64,000 bases of DNA from Modicisalibacter xianhensis. Its GTDB lineage: Bacteria > Pseudomonadota > Gammaproteobacteria > Pseudomonadales > Halomonadaceae. Of the stretch, positions 27,223 through 36,343 are shown piece by piece. The position numbers were made by a program, and so were the translations under genes. Each line of letters opens with the position of its first letter. Positions within the stretch are counted from its first letter, which is position 1. Location: assembly GCF_900113605.1 (NCBI RefSeq), contig NZ_FOPY01000015.1, forward strand, positions 1-64,000, in the 5' to 3' direction. Under the pieces are notes generated by a model. That model ran no database searches. It was given only the letters and a program-made list of their open reading frames with translations, and was not told the DNA's origin.

Positions 27223-28245
27223 ATGCACATCCTCATCACGGGCATGGCCGGGTTCATCGGCCACGCCCTGGCACGCCGCCTGGCGGCTGACGATCACAGC
27301 ATCGTCGGGATCGACAACCTCAACAGCTACTATGACGTCACCCTCAAGCAGGCCCGGCTGAACGAGCTGGATGATCTGGCCAACGTGCAGTTTCGCCTGC
27401 TGGACCTGACCGATGCCGAGGGCCTGCAGCGCCTGCTCGACGAATCGCATTTCGATTGCGTCATTCACCTGGCCGCCCAGGCCGGCGTCCGCCACTCGCT
27501 GAGCCACCCGGAGGTCTACGGGCAAGCCAACCTGATCGGGCACATGAACGTGCTGGAAGCGTGTCGACGCCACGCGATCGGCCACCTGATCTATGCCTCG
27601 TCCAGCTCCGTCTACGGGTTGAACAACAAGATTCCCTTTTCCACCAAGGACAATGTCGACCAGCCGGCCAGCCTGTACGCTGCCACCAAGAAATCGAACG
27701 AACTGATGGCGCATTCCTATTCGCACCTGTACGGCCTGCCCACCACCGGTCTGCGCTTCTTTACCGTCTACGGCCCCTGGGGACGCCCCGACATGGCCTT
27801 GTTTCGCTTCACGCGCAACATTCTCGAGGGACGCCCCGTCGAACTCTACAACCGGGGCGACATGTCGCGCGACTTTACCTACATCGACGACATCGTCGAG
27901 GGCATCGTGCGCCTGCTGCCCCTCGTGCCGAGCCGCGAGGCGCCCTCGGCCCCACCCTACCGCCTCTATAACATCGGCTATGGTCGGCCGGTCAACCTTA
28001 TGGAGTTCGTCGAGGCCATCGAGCGGGCCACCGGCAAGATGGCGATTCGCGACTACCAGCCCATGCAGCCCGGCGACATCCAGCATACCTGGGCGGATAC
28101 CGCGCCCTTGTACGCCGCTACCGGCTTCCAGCCCCGCATCGATGTCGCCACAGGCGTAGAGCGCTTCGTTTCCTGGTACCGCACCTATTATCATACGGTC
28201 TCGCCAGCCACGACTACGGACGCCAGGCGGGCAGGCCTTGCCTAG
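27223..28245 (+). CDS. UDP-glucuronate 4-epimerase-type NAD-dependent epimerase
   Basis: This 340-residue extended short-chain dehydrogenase has a Rossmann motif GMAGFIGHAL at the N-terminus and the UDP-GlcA epimerase signature 'GIDNLNSYYDVTLKQARL' (near residue 27). It has catalytic Ser/Tyr-x3-Lys in 'YASSSSVYG' and 'YAATKKSNEL', and substrate loop 'FTVYGPWGRPDMALFRF'. It should interconvert UDP-glucuronate and UDP-galacturonate in the cytoplasm. I chose ATG 27223 behind GGAG. It heads a four-gene operon with glycosyltransferases of the lipid A-modification type, so it probably makes the sugar donor. Confidence 0.88.
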   Translation: MHILITGMAGFIGHALARRLAADDHSIVGIDNLNSYYDVTLKQARLNELDDLANVQFRLLDLTDAEGLQRLLDESHFDCVIHLAAQAGVRHSLSHPEVYGQANLIGHMNVLEACRRHAIGHLIYASSSSVYGLNNKIPFSTKDNVDQPASLYAATKKSNELMAHSYSHLYGLPTTGLRFFTVYGPWGRPDMALFRFTRNILEGRPVELYNRGDMSRDFTYIDDIVEGIVRLLPLVPSREAPSAPPYRLYNIGYGRPVNLMEFVEAIERATGKMAIRDYQPMQPGDIQHTWADTAPLYAATGFQPRIDVATGVERFVSWYRTYYHTVSPATTTDARRAGLA

Positions 28246-28284
28246 ACGGGCCTTATCATAACGAGCACAAGGAATCGGAACTCC

Positions 28285-29058
28285 ATGCAGCAGCCACTCG
28301 TGTCGGTGATCATTCCGGCCAAGGACGAAGCAGACAACCTGCCCCACCTACTGGACGAGATCGCCGCCGCCCTGGCTGATGTCGAGCATGAGGTCCTGGT
28401 CGTCGATGACGGGTCGAGCGATGCGTCATGGTCGCTGCTGACCCAGCGCGCGGCGCAGGATGCCCGCCTGCGCCCGTTTCACCATACCCGGGGGGTCGGC
28501 CAGAGCACGTCCATCTGGCAGGCGGCGCACCAGGCCCGAGGCACATGGCTGGCAACCCTGGATGGCGACGGCCAGAACGATCCCGCCGACCTGCCCCGCC
28601 TGCTCGACAAGGCGCTGCGCGAAGATGTCGCCCTGGTTGCCGGGCATCGCGTCTCGCGCCGCGACGACTGGCTCAAGCGCCTCTCGTCGCGCGTCGCCAA
28701 TGGGGTCCGCTCGGCCCTGCTCAAGGACGATACGCCCGATACCGGCTGCGGCCTCAAGGTGATACGGCGCGATGCCTTCGTCACCCTGCCCTATTTCGAT
28801 CACATGCACCGTTTCCTGCCTGCCCTGATCCAGTCACAGGGAGGGCGCTGCGTCTCGGTGCCTATCAATCATCGGGCACGCCAGGCTGGCCAGTCCCACT
28901 ACGGGCTGAACAATCGCCTGTGGGCAGGACTCATCGACATGGTCGGCGTCATGTGGCTACGGCGCCGCTCCCGTTTGCCCGCCGAACTCGTCAGCCAGCA
29001 AACGACGGATTCGTCGCCCAACCTGACGACTGCCGGGCATGCCAAGGAGAAAGGATGA
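28285..29058 (+). CDS. Family 2 glycosyltransferase (ArnC/RgtE-like)
   Basis: This 257-residue GT-A protein starts 'VSVIIPAKDEADNLPHLLDE', with 'LVVDDGSSDASW' (about residue 40) for nucleotide binding, the DxD-like 'LDGDGQNDP' (about 90), and 'GCGLKVIRRDAF' (about 155). This is the dolichyl-phosphate-mannose-synthase/ArnC pattern, which transfers a sugar from UDP to polyprenyl phosphate on the cytoplasmic face. Unlike ArnC there is no clear pair of C-terminal TM helices, only a weakly hydrophobic stretch near 210-225. With the upstream epimerase the product would be polyprenyl-phosphate-GalA, as made by Rhizobium RgtE. Its stop overlaps the next start (ATGA). Confidence 0.85.
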   Translation: MQQPLVSVIIPAKDEADNLPHLLDEIAAALADVEHEVLVVDDGSSDASWSLLTQRAAQDARLRPFHHTRGVGQSTSIWQAAHQARGTWLATLDGDGQNDPADLPRLLDKALREDVALVAGHRVSRRDDWLKRLSSRVANGVRSALLKDDTPDTGCGLKVIRRDAFVTLPYFDHMHRFLPALIQSQGGRCVSVPINHRARQAGQSHYGLNNRLWAGLIDMVGVMWLRRRSRLPAELVSQQTTDSSPNLTTAGHAKEKG

Positions 29059-29351
29059 GTGCAGAGTGGCTGTGGGTGGGCATCGGCTTTCTCGGCCAGG
29101 CACTGTTCTCGGCGCGGTTCATCGTGCAGTGGCTGGCCAGCGAGCGCGCCAAGCGCAGTGTCATGCCAGTCGCCTTCTGGTTCTTCAGCCTGGGTGGCGG
29201 GGCGACGCTGCTCGCCTATGCCCTGTACCGCCAGGACCCGGTGTTCATCGTCGGGCAGGCGACAGGGCTGCTCATCTACATGCGTAACCTGACCCTGATC
29301 CGCAAGGAGCGCCGCCAGCAGCCAAACGACGACGAGGAAAGCGATGCCTGA
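29055..29351 (+). CDS. LAB_N-domain small membrane protein
   Basis: This 98-residue protein has three hydrophobic segments and the 'lipid A biosynthesis N-terminal' (LAB_N) pattern: 'GFLGQALFSARFIVQWLASE' then 'SVMPVAFWFFSLGGGATLLA' and 'GQATGLLIYMRNL'. The domain also occurs fused to some LpxB proteins and as free small proteins beside ArnC-like transferases. It may help move or hold the prenyl-linked sugar in the membrane, by analogy with small ArnE/F-type flippase subunits; this is inference. AAGGAGAAAGG precedes the ATG, which overlaps the preceding stop by 4 nt. Confidence 0.85.
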   Translation: MSAEWLWVGIGFLGQALFSARFIVQWLASERAKRSVMPVAFWFFSLGGGATLLAYALYRQDPVFIVGQATGLLIYMRNLTLIRKERRQQPNDDEESDA

Positions 29352-31074
29352 CCGAAAAATCCCGACGCGCCCCACGTTTCTGCCGTCGCCAGAGCACGAC
29401 TACCGCCTGCTGTGGACGATGCTCATGCTGTTTGCCCTGGTATTGCTGGGGCTGGGCATCGGCCTGCGCGATCCCTGGCCGGCGGACGAGCCTCGCTTTG
29501 CACTGAACGCCCTGGAAATGCTGGATACCGGCCAGTTCTGGTTTCCGCATCGCGGCGGCGAGCTCTATCCCGACAAACCCCCCGTGTTCATGTGGCTGTC
29601 CGCGCTGGCCATCGCCTTGACCGGCTCAGTGCGCATGGGTTTTTTACTGCCCACCGTGTTGGCGGCACTGGGCGTGCTGGCCCTGATCGTCGACCTGACG
29701 CGGCGCCTGCATGGCCCGCGCATCGCCCTGCTCGGCGGCGTGGCACTGATCTCGACGCTGCAGTTCGTGCTCCAGGCCAAGACGGCCCAGATCGACATGG
29801 TACTGACCTTCTTCACCACGCTGGGTGCCTACGGCCTGTTGCGCCATGCCTTGCTGGGGCCGGCACGTCGCTGGTGGCTGATCGGCTGGGCGGCGATGGG
29901 GCTGGGCATCATCACCAAGGGTGTCGGCTTTCTGCCATTGCTGCTGCTGCCCGCCTGGCTGTGGCTGGCCCGGCGCGGCGAGGCGACTCCCCTGGGCTGG
30001 AAGGATCTCGCCCAGGGGGTTGCGGCATTGATCGGCGTGATCGCCCTGTGGGGCGTACCGATGATTCTAATCGCGACGTTCAGTGACGACGCGTCATTGG
30101 CAGCCTACCGCGACAACATCCTCTTCAAGCAGACCGGCGAGCGCTACGCCAATGCCTGGCACCACCACGAGCCGTGGTACTACTACATCCTCGAAGTGCT
30201 GCCCTGGGCGTGGCTACCGCTGGTACTGGGCCTGCCCTGGGCGGTGCCCGCCTGGTGGCGCCGCATCAAGCGGGGCGATGCCCGCATTCTGCTGCCATTG
30301 AGCGGCGTGATATTGATCGTGCTGTTCTTCTCGCTGTCCGCCGGCAAGCGTGGCGTCTACATGCTGCCGACGATCCCCCTGCTGGTGCTGGCCCTGGCGC
30401 CGCTGCTGCCGGGCCTTTTGCCCCGGCGCGGGCCCAACTGGCTGGCCACAGTCGTTCTGGTCTTCCTCGGCGGGGTATTCTTGGTGGCCGGACTCAGCGG
30501 CTGGCTGGGCCTGCCGGCGCTCACCGAACTGTCGCTACGCTACGGTATCGAACCATGGACCTGGTGGGTGCTGCTCGGCCTGGTTGCCGCCGGCCTGCTC
30601 GCCTGGCTGCGCCCGCGGCGGGGTATAGCGGCCCTGGCCCTGTGGCTGGTCGCGTTCTGGGCCTCGTGGTCGACGTGGGGCTATCTGCTGCAGGACCCGG
30701 TGCGTTCGCCACGCGACATGATGACCCGCGTTGCCCAGTTGACCGGGGACCAGGCCTGGCTGGCCCTGCCCAGCTTCGATGAGGAGTTCCTGCTGCAGTC
30801 GCGCCAGCCCACCGTGCACTTCGGCGACAACACGCCGTTGCCCGCTCAGTTCAGCCGCGCCTTTGGCTGGATGCAGCAGGCCCCGGCAACACGCTGGATG
30901 CTCGCCGAGGAGAGCCACCTGGAGGACTACGGCTGTGTCGATATGGCCCAGGCGCATGACATGGGTCAGCAGAACAGCGACGAGTGGTGGCTGGTAACGG
31001 GCAGCGCAGTCAGCGGCTGCCAGGGCGACACCGGAGCGGCACCGCTGTTCGTGGCACCGACCACCGTGGAATAA
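29344..31074 (+). CDS. ArnT-like (GT39/GT83) membrane glycosyltransferase
   Basis: This 576-residue multi-TM protein has the first periplasmic loop 'DPWPADEPRFALNALEML' and 'GGELYPDKPPVFMWL', the acidic and Lys residues shared by ArnT, protein O-mannosyltransferases and Rgt enzymes. About twelve helices are followed by a soluble C-terminal domain (from about residue 455). Such enzymes move a sugar from polyprenyl phosphate to lipid A on the periplasmic side. It overlaps the LAB_N gene by 8 nt. With the epimerase, the likely donor sugar is galacturonate rather than L-Ara4N, for which no arnA or arnB genes are present here. Confidence 0.87.
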   Translation: MPDRKIPTRPTFLPSPEHDYRLLWTMLMLFALVLLGLGIGLRDPWPADEPRFALNALEMLDTGQFWFPHRGGELYPDKPPVFMWLSALAIALTGSVRMGFLLPTVLAALGVLALIVDLTRRLHGPRIALLGGVALISTLQFVLQAKTAQIDMVLTFFTTLGAYGLLRHALLGPARRWWLIGWAAMGLGIITKGVGFLPLLLLPAWLWLARRGEATPLGWKDLAQGVAALIGVIALWGVPMILIATFSDDASLAAYRDNILFKQTGERYANAWHHHEPWYYYILEVLPWAWLPLVLGLPWAVPAWWRRIKRGDARILLPLSGVILIVLFFSLSAGKRGVYMLPTIPLLVLALAPLLPGLLPRRGPNWLATVVLVFLGGVFLVAGLSGWLGLPALTELSLRYGIEPWTWWVLLGLVAAGLLAWLRPRRGIAALALWLVAFWASWSTWGYLLQDPVRSPRDMMTRVAQLTGDQAWLALPSFDEEFLLQSRQPTVHFGDNTPLPAQFSRAFGWMQQAPATRWMLAEESHLEDYGCVDMAQAHDMGQQNSDEWWLVTGSAVSGCQGDTGAAPLFVAPTTVE

Positions 31075-31278
31075 TGACTACGCTTCGTTACAGCGAACAG
31101 TAAGCAAATCTTAAGATTGTGCGGTCACACTGTCGGCACCGATACAGCATTCCCATGCAATGGACATGTCGAACAGGACCGCAACGTCATGAGAAGAACG
31201 CTTCTGCTTTGTTACGAGGCCCTGGTAGTGATCGGTAGCGAACTCCCGCGCAGCGCCGTTCGCTATCTCGTCACCCTG
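31075..31278. other. Convergent intergenic region with CTTAAG repeats
   Basis: This 204-bp gap separates the converging ArnT-like and nuoN-like genes. It contains the palindrome AATCTTAAGATT (31107-31118). On the minus strand it reads CTTAAG-ATTTG-CTTACT (31099-31115), another PmrA-box-like arrangement with one mismatch. No strong terminator is visible. A short plus-strand frame starting at 31189 runs into nuoN and has no recognisable product. Confidence 0.4.
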
Positions 31279-32691
31279 TCACGGAGTGACAAGTTCCAGC
31301 ATTGGCGACAGGGCCAGCCCGCCCTGTATCCCCAGGCTCGCCGCCAGCAGCAGCACCGCACTGGCCAGCAGCGCCACCTCTGACGACCGGCCCAGGGTGG
31401 GAAAGTCACCCCGCCCGGGCTGGAACATCGTCACGGCAATGACGCGCAGGTAGTAGAACAGCGACAGCACGGTGTTGGCGACGGCGACCACGGCCAGCCA
31501 GGTGTATCCGGCGGCCATGGTCGCCTCGAACAGCAGGAACTTGCCGAAAAAGCCGACCAGCGGCGGAATCCCCACCAGCGACAGCAACGCCAGGATCAAC
31601 ACCGCTGCAATGATCGGCCGGGTTCTTGCCAGGCCATGGTAATCGGCCAGGTCGGTGCGCCCACGCAGGTGGGTAACCACCGCAAACGCTGCCAGGGTGG
31701 CAAGCAGGTAAGCCAGCAGAAAGCCCAGCAGCGCCGTCATTGCGCCGTCCGCAGCATCGATGACCACGACGGCCATCAGCGCATACCCCGACTGCGAGAC
31801 CGAGGACCAGCCCAGCAGGCGGCGCACGTCGGTCTGTCGCAGCGCCGCCAGGTTGCCCAGGGTCATGGTGATCACGGCAAGCAGCGCGACGATGGATGAC
31901 CAGGCCATGCTGTCGGGCAGGATCGACACGAAGCGAGCCAGCGCCACGGCAGCGCCCACCTTGGGCACCACACTCAGTAGGGCCGCCGCCGGGGCCGGCG
32001 CGCCCTGGGCGACGTCCGGCATCCAGGCATGGCCGGGAAACGCCGCCAGCTTGAAGCTCAGCCCGATCACGATGCCCGCCGTGGCGATACCTAGCGCCAG
32101 CGTACCGCTGTCCTGCGTCGCAAAGCGCTCGGCCAGCCGTGCATAGTCGGTATCCCCCGCCAGGCCGAACAGGATCACGACACCCGTGGCCAGGAGCGTA
32201 TTGGTGAGCGCCCCGATCAGGAAATACTTCATCGCCGCTTCCAGTCCCGGCGACCAGCCCCGGTGATAGGCCACCAACGGGTAACTCGCCACCGACGACA
32301 GCAGCACGCCGACGATCAGTTCCATGGCATCGTTGGCCGAGGCCATCATGATGGCGCCGAGCAAGGCGAACAGCACCAGTGCGTAATATTCACCATGCCG
32401 ACGATCCGTACGCATCCATGCCGGTGACAGCAGCACGCCAATCGCGCCACCGATCAGTATCAGCCCTTTGGCGGCCAGTGCCGGGCCATCCAGCGCCCAG
32501 ACACCGGAAAACGTGGTGCGGGGTACGGACGACCACTGTCCCCACGTCAGACCGAAGGCAATCGTCAGCACCGCTAACGCCAGCCAGGCACACCAATGCT
32601 GGCGCCCGTGAGGCAGGAAAGCCGCCAGCAACACGATGGCCACGGCACCCAGCAGCAGGGCGATCTCGGGCAGCAGGTCACCGATGGGCAT
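31279..32691 (-). CDS. nuoN: NuoN-like antiporter subunit of complex I-like operon
   Basis: This 470-residue membrane protein of the Mrp-antiporter/NuoN family has the mid-membrane Lys K214 ('GLSFKLAAFPGHAWMPD') and a second Lys in 'LLSVVPKVGAAVALAR'. The TM5 glutamate that NuoN, M and L share is replaced: the equivalent 'GLEL' reads 'IVGVLLSSVASYPLV' with L130, the nearest acid being E124 six residues earlier. The start at 32691 overlaps the nuoM stop by 1 nt (TGATG); the longer frame is an antisense extension. It is the last gene of an eight-gene operon that lacks all NADH-module genes, so a plain NADH dehydrogenase label would mislead. Confidence 0.88.
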   Translation of the reverse strand: MPIGDLLPEIALLLGAVAIVLLAAFLPHGRQHWCAWLALAVLTIAFGLTWGQWSSVPRTTFSGVWALDGPALAAKGLILIGGAIGVLLSPAWMRTDRRHGEYYALVLFALLGAIMMASANDAMELIVGVLLSSVASYPLVAYHRGWSPGLEAAMKYFLIGALTNTLLATGVVILFGLAGDTDYARLAERFATQDSGTLALGIATAGIVIGLSFKLAAFPGHAWMPDVAQGAPAPAAALLSVVPKVGAAVALARFVSILPDSMAWSSIVALLAVITMTLGNLAALRQTDVRRLLGWSSVSQSGYALMAVVVIDAADGAMTALLGFLLAYLLATLAAFAVVTHLRGRTDLADYHGLARTRPIIAAVLILALLSLVGIPPLVGFFGKFLLFEATMAAGYTWLAVVAVANTVLSLFYYLRVIAVTMFQPGRGDFPTLGRSSEVALLASAVLLLAASLGIQGGLALSPMLELVTP

Positions 32692-34178
32692 CAGCGACCT
32701 CCCACCAGAATCGCCGACGACGCATCGATCAGCGTGAGCAGAAAGCGTGGATAGACACCGATGACCACGATGCCCAGCGACAGTACGCCAAGCACGCTCC
32801 ACTCACGCCGGGACAACTCGGGAAAATGCCCCAGATTCGTGGGCAGGCGGCCAAAGAACAGCCGACGAAGCATGTCGAGAAACAGCGCGGCGGTGACTAG
32901 GATGCCGAGCACCCCGAGCACGGCCAGCCACGGATAGATGGCGAACGTGCCGGTGAACACCTGAAACTCGGCGACAAACCCGGCCAGCCCCGGCATGCCC
33001 AGGCTGGCAAAGGCCGCCAGTACCGTGAAGCCGGTCAACAGCGGTGCCTGATAGGCCAGGCCGCCGTAGTGATCCAACGCATAATCGCCGGTGCGCTGCC
33101 AGAACGAACCGGAGATCAAAAACAGCGCCCCAGTGATCAGGCCGTGCGCCACCATTTCCACCGTTGCCCCGGTCAGGGCCAGTTGGCGTGCCGCCGGGTT
33201 GTCGGTGAGCAGCGAGGCAGCCACGGCGATGCCCAGTACCGTGTAGCCCATGTGATTGATCGAGGTATAGGCGATACGTCGCTTGAGGTTGGCCTGGCCC
33301 AGTGCCACCAGGGCACCATACAGGATCGCCACCAGCGCGAGGATGGCCACCGGGAGCGCATAGGTCGCGAAGGTTTCCGCCATCATCGCCAGCGGCAGGC
33401 GGATCATGCCGAAGGTGCCCAGCTTGAGCAGCACCCCGGCGAGGATCGCCGAGGCCGGTCCCGGGGCATCGACGTGGGCCTGGGGCAGCCAGGTATGCAG
33501 CGGCACCAGGGGCGTCTTGATCGCCAGTCCCAGCATCAGCGCCAGGAACACCAGTCCGGCATAAGTGCCCGTCCCGGCCAGAGGCTGCTCGGCAATCAGC
33601 ACCCGCATGTCGAAGGTCGGCGTCTCCAGCGACAGATAGAGGCCGATGATCCCCAGCAGCAGCAGCAATGAGCCGGCAAAGGTATACAGGAAGAACTTGA
33701 GCGCGGCGGTCTGTGCCTCGCCATGGCCCCAGCGTCCGATCAGGAAGAACATGCCGACCAGGGTCAGGTCGAAGAACACGTAGAACAGCAGCAGATCCAA
33801 GGTCAGGAACACGCCCAGCGCGGCACCCTGCAGGAACAGCAGCCAGGCGTAATACTGGCGGGGCTGGCCACGCGTCTCTACCGGATAGAAGATGGCCGCG
33901 ACGAACAGCACAGCACTCATGGTCGCCACCGCCAAGGCGATGCCATCGGCTCCCACACGGTAGGCCACGCCCAGCGACGGCACCCAACTGACTTCGTCGA
34001 TATGCTGGAACAGCGGCCCGTCCGGATTGAAGCCGAGCCAGGCGAAGACCAGCGCCAGCAGCGACAGGCCGGCACTGGCCGCAGCGACCCGACGAGCCTG
34101 CCCCTGCGTCCATCCGTTCAATACGGCCAGCGCCAGCGCACCAAGCCAGGGAATGAACAGCGCGAAGGTTAGAATCAC
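32691..34178 (-). CDS. nuoM: NuoM-like antiporter subunit
   Basis: This 495-residue membrane protein carries K221 ('GLAIKTPLVPLHTWLPQAH') and a downstream Lys in 'GVLLKLGTFGMIRL' as in NuoM. The TM5 acid is D137 ('YVFFDLTLVGMFF') rather than Glu. I chose GTG at 34178: TAGGAG lies 7 nt upstream, and it overlaps the nuoL stop by 4 nt (GTGA), whereas the longer frame has no support. It would form one of three antiporter-like channels of the membrane arm. The proton path appears intact apart from the conservative Glu-to-Asp change. Confidence 0.88.
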   Translation of the reverse strand: MILTFALFIPWLGALALAVLNGWTQGQARRVAAASAGLSLLALVFAWLGFNPDGPLFQHIDEVSWVPSLGVAYRVGADGIALAVATMSAVLFVAAIFYPVETRGQPRQYYAWLLFLQGAALGVFLTLDLLLFYVFFDLTLVGMFFLIGRWGHGEAQTAALKFFLYTFAGSLLLLLGIIGLYLSLETPTFDMRVLIAEQPLAGTGTYAGLVFLALMLGLAIKTPLVPLHTWLPQAHVDAPGPASAILAGVLLKLGTFGMIRLPLAMMAETFATYALPVAILALVAILYGALVALGQANLKRRIAYTSINHMGYTVLGIAVAASLLTDNPAARQLALTGATVEMVAHGLITGALFLISGSFWQRTGDYALDHYGGLAYQAPLLTGFTVLAAFASLGMPGLAGFVAEFQVFTGTFAIYPWLAVLGVLGILVTAALFLDMLRRLFFGRLPTNLGHFPELSRREWSVLGVLSLGIVVIGVYPRFLLTLIDASSAILVGGR

Positions 34179-36019
34179 AGCAAGGCTCCTATCCACAGCA
34201 ACACGAGAATGACGCCACAGCCGACCGCGATGCCGGTGTAGTAATGATGAGTCTGGCCGCTCTGGGCCTGACGGGCCCAACGCCCACCCCACTCGCTCAA
34301 GCGGGTCAGCGAGCCGGGCAGCGACTCACCGAGCCACTCTCCGCGCCCGGCGCCAAGCCGCGCGAGCCACTCCCCGGCGCGCGCCGTGGCCCGCAGGCCG
34401 GCATCGACCACCTCATCGTCGAAACGTGCCAGTCTGTGACCGAGCACGCTTGTCCAACCAGCCAGCGCGGCAGTCGCCGCCGACAGCCCGAACCACTGCG
34501 CCGCCATGGGCCGTTTTGCTTCCAGCTGCGCTGGGAGTGTCTGCCCGGGGCGCGTCATCCAGATACCGATGGCAATGCCTGCCGCGACCAGAAGCAGCGA
34601 CACGATCAGCAGCCAGAGGTGACCGGGTGGCAGGCTAAATGTCAGCGACTCGACAATCGATCGGTGCAGTTCGGGCCACCACAGGACTGACAATATCAAG
34701 GTGCCCACCACCAGCGCGCCCAATGACAAGGTTGCAGGCACGGAAGGCCCCGGCGCCTCGGGCAAGCCCGGCGTTAACGAATGTGGCGGCCGCCCAAAGG
34801 CCAGGCGCTGAAAGCGGGTCGCGTACAGGGCGCTCAGGCCACCGGCCAGCGACACCAACAGGGCCAGGACTACCGCCTGGTGGTAGGCCGCCGCCACGAC
34901 CTGTTCCTTGGCCCAGGCCGCACCCAGCGGTGCGACACCTGCCAAGGCCAAACTGAGTATCAGTGCCATGACCGCCACGCCCGGCAGCCGCCGGCCCAGA
35001 CGCATGTGAGTCAGGTCGAAGGTGCCGGCCTGGCGCTCGGCCTCGCCGGCCGACAGGAACAGTCCGGCCTTCATGAAGGCGTGGGCCACGAAGTACAGCA
35101 GGGCCACGCCCGGGAACCCGGCCCCTACCGCCACCCACATCAGCCCGTACTGGGCCGAGGTCGAGGCGGCCAGCAACTTCTTCGCGTGGTCCTGGCACGT
35201 AGCCACGATGCCGCCGGCCAATGCCGTGGCCAGGCCGATGACAACCGTGACGGGCGCAAACCAGGCCACATCCGAGAGCGCCGGTTCCAGACGCGCGATC
35301 AGGTAGAGCCCGGCGCTCACCAGGGTCGCGGCGTGCAGCAGGGCCGATACCGGCACCGGCCCGGACATCGCCGCAAACAGCCAGGCCGAGAACGGCACCT
35401 GGGCGGACTTGGCCGCGGCGGCGAGTAACAGGCCAGCCACGGCGACGTGCTTGAGGCCGCCCTGCAGTTGGGCCAGATCGTCGTAGCCGAAGCCGCCACT
35501 GCCGGCGAAGACTGCACCGGCGGCAATATACAGGCCCAGATCGCCGAAGCGCGTGACCAGAAACGCCGTCGCCGCATCGCGCGGCACATGCGGTTTTTCC
35601 CAGCGATGCGAGATCAATGCCCAAGAACAGGCCCCGATCAGCTCCCAGGCGATCAACAGGGTCAACAGATCGTCGGCGAGAATCAGCAGTTGCATGGCGC
35701 CGACGAAGGCCACCAGCAGCGCCAGCAAGCGGGCCCCGCTGCCGGCACCGGCGTAGATGACCACAGGCAGCGCAATCAGGGGCACCAGCAGCGCCGCGAC
35801 ACGCCCGGCCGGCGACATTGCCAAGCCCAGGGTCAACGTCTCGCTCCAGGCATAACGACTCGCCCCGCCGGCCGCCTCGGCCAGCCCGGCCATGGCCAGC
35901 GTCACCAGCAGCCCCGAGGCTGCCAGGGCCACCAGGCCTGCCTGGCCCAGGCGTCGGCCAGACAGATATAGCGCAGGCGCCAGCAGCAGCGGAACGAGGG
36001 GAACCAGCCAAAGCATCAT
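34175..36019 (-). CDS. nuoL: NuoL-like antiporter subunit
   Basis: This 614-residue protein is almost the same length as E. coli NuoL. It retains E126 ('LLIAWELIGACSW'), K204 ('AAAKSAQVPFSAWL') and the 'HAKKLLAASTSAQYGLM' stretch. After the core, an extended amphipathic C-terminal region (about 500-590) and a last TM helix ('HHYYTGIAVGCGVILVLLW') match the lateral helix that spans the membrane arm in complex I. It overlaps nuoK by 4 nt. The full lateral helix suggests a genuine multi-subunit arm and not a stand-alone antiporter. Confidence 0.9.
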   Translation of the reverse strand: MMLWLVPLVPLLLAPALYLSGRRLGQAGLVALAASGLLVTLAMAGLAEAAGGASRYAWSETLTLGLAMSPAGRVAALLVPLIALPVVIYAGAGSGARLLALLVAFVGAMQLLILADDLLTLLIAWELIGACSWALISHRWEKPHVPRDAATAFLVTRFGDLGLYIAAGAVFAGSGGFGYDDLAQLQGGLKHVAVAGLLLAAAAKSAQVPFSAWLFAAMSGPVPVSALLHAATLVSAGLYLIARLEPALSDVAWFAPVTVVIGLATALAGGIVATCQDHAKKLLAASTSAQYGLMWVAVGAGFPGVALLYFVAHAFMKAGLFLSAGEAERQAGTFDLTHMRLGRRLPGVAVMALILSLALAGVAPLGAAWAKEQVVAAAYHQAVVLALLVSLAGGLSALYATRFQRLAFGRPPHSLTPGLPEAPGPSVPATLSLGALVVGTLILSVLWWPELHRSIVESLTFSLPPGHLWLLIVSLLLVAAGIAIGIWMTRPGQTLPAQLEAKRPMAAQWFGLSAATAALAGWTSVLGHRLARFDDEVVDAGLRATARAGEWLARLGAGRGEWLGESLPGSLTRLSEWGGRWARQAQSGQTHHYYTGIAVGCGVILVLLWIGALL

Positions 36020-36321
36020 TGCTTGAGCTCGCTCAGTGCTTCGGTGGTATCGGCCTGCTTGCCGCGGAACACCGCCACCACCAGGGCAAAGCCCATGGCC
36101 ATCTCGATGGCCATGACTGCCATGACGATGATCGTCAGCAGTTGCCCCTCGGGTGCGCCGGCACCGCTATAGGCCCAGAACGCCACGGCGGCGAGCATGA
36201 CACCGTTGAGTATCAGCTCGAGTCCCATCATCAGCATGACGAAGGATTGCTGCGACAGCGCCCCGTAAAGGCCGATGCCGATCAGCGCGGCGGCAAGCAA
36301 CAATAGCGTGACCAGTGTCAT
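36016..36321 (-). CDS. nuoK: NuoK-like subunit
   Basis: This 101-residue protein has three helices and keeps both functional glutamates of NuoK: E35 ('MMGLELILNGV') and E73 ('MAIEMAMGFALVVAVFR'). The start at 36321 is backed by AGGGAGGC. NuoK links the connecting subunits to the antiporter-like ones through a chain of buried charges, and here that chain is preserved. It lies between nuoJ (22-nt gap) and nuoL (4-nt overlap). Confidence 0.9.
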   Translation of the reverse strand: MTLVTLLLLAAALIGIGLYGALSQQSFVMLMMGLELILNGVMLAAVAFWAYSGAGAPEGQLLTIIVMAVMAIEMAMGFALVVAVFRGKQADTTEALSELKQ

Positions 36322-36343
36322 TTCAGCCTCCCTGCTGACATGG

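Noticed and set aside
31117-31383. An 88-residue plus-strand frame
   Set aside because: It overlaps the nuoN 3' end, and the internal ATG at 31189 gives no recognisable product.
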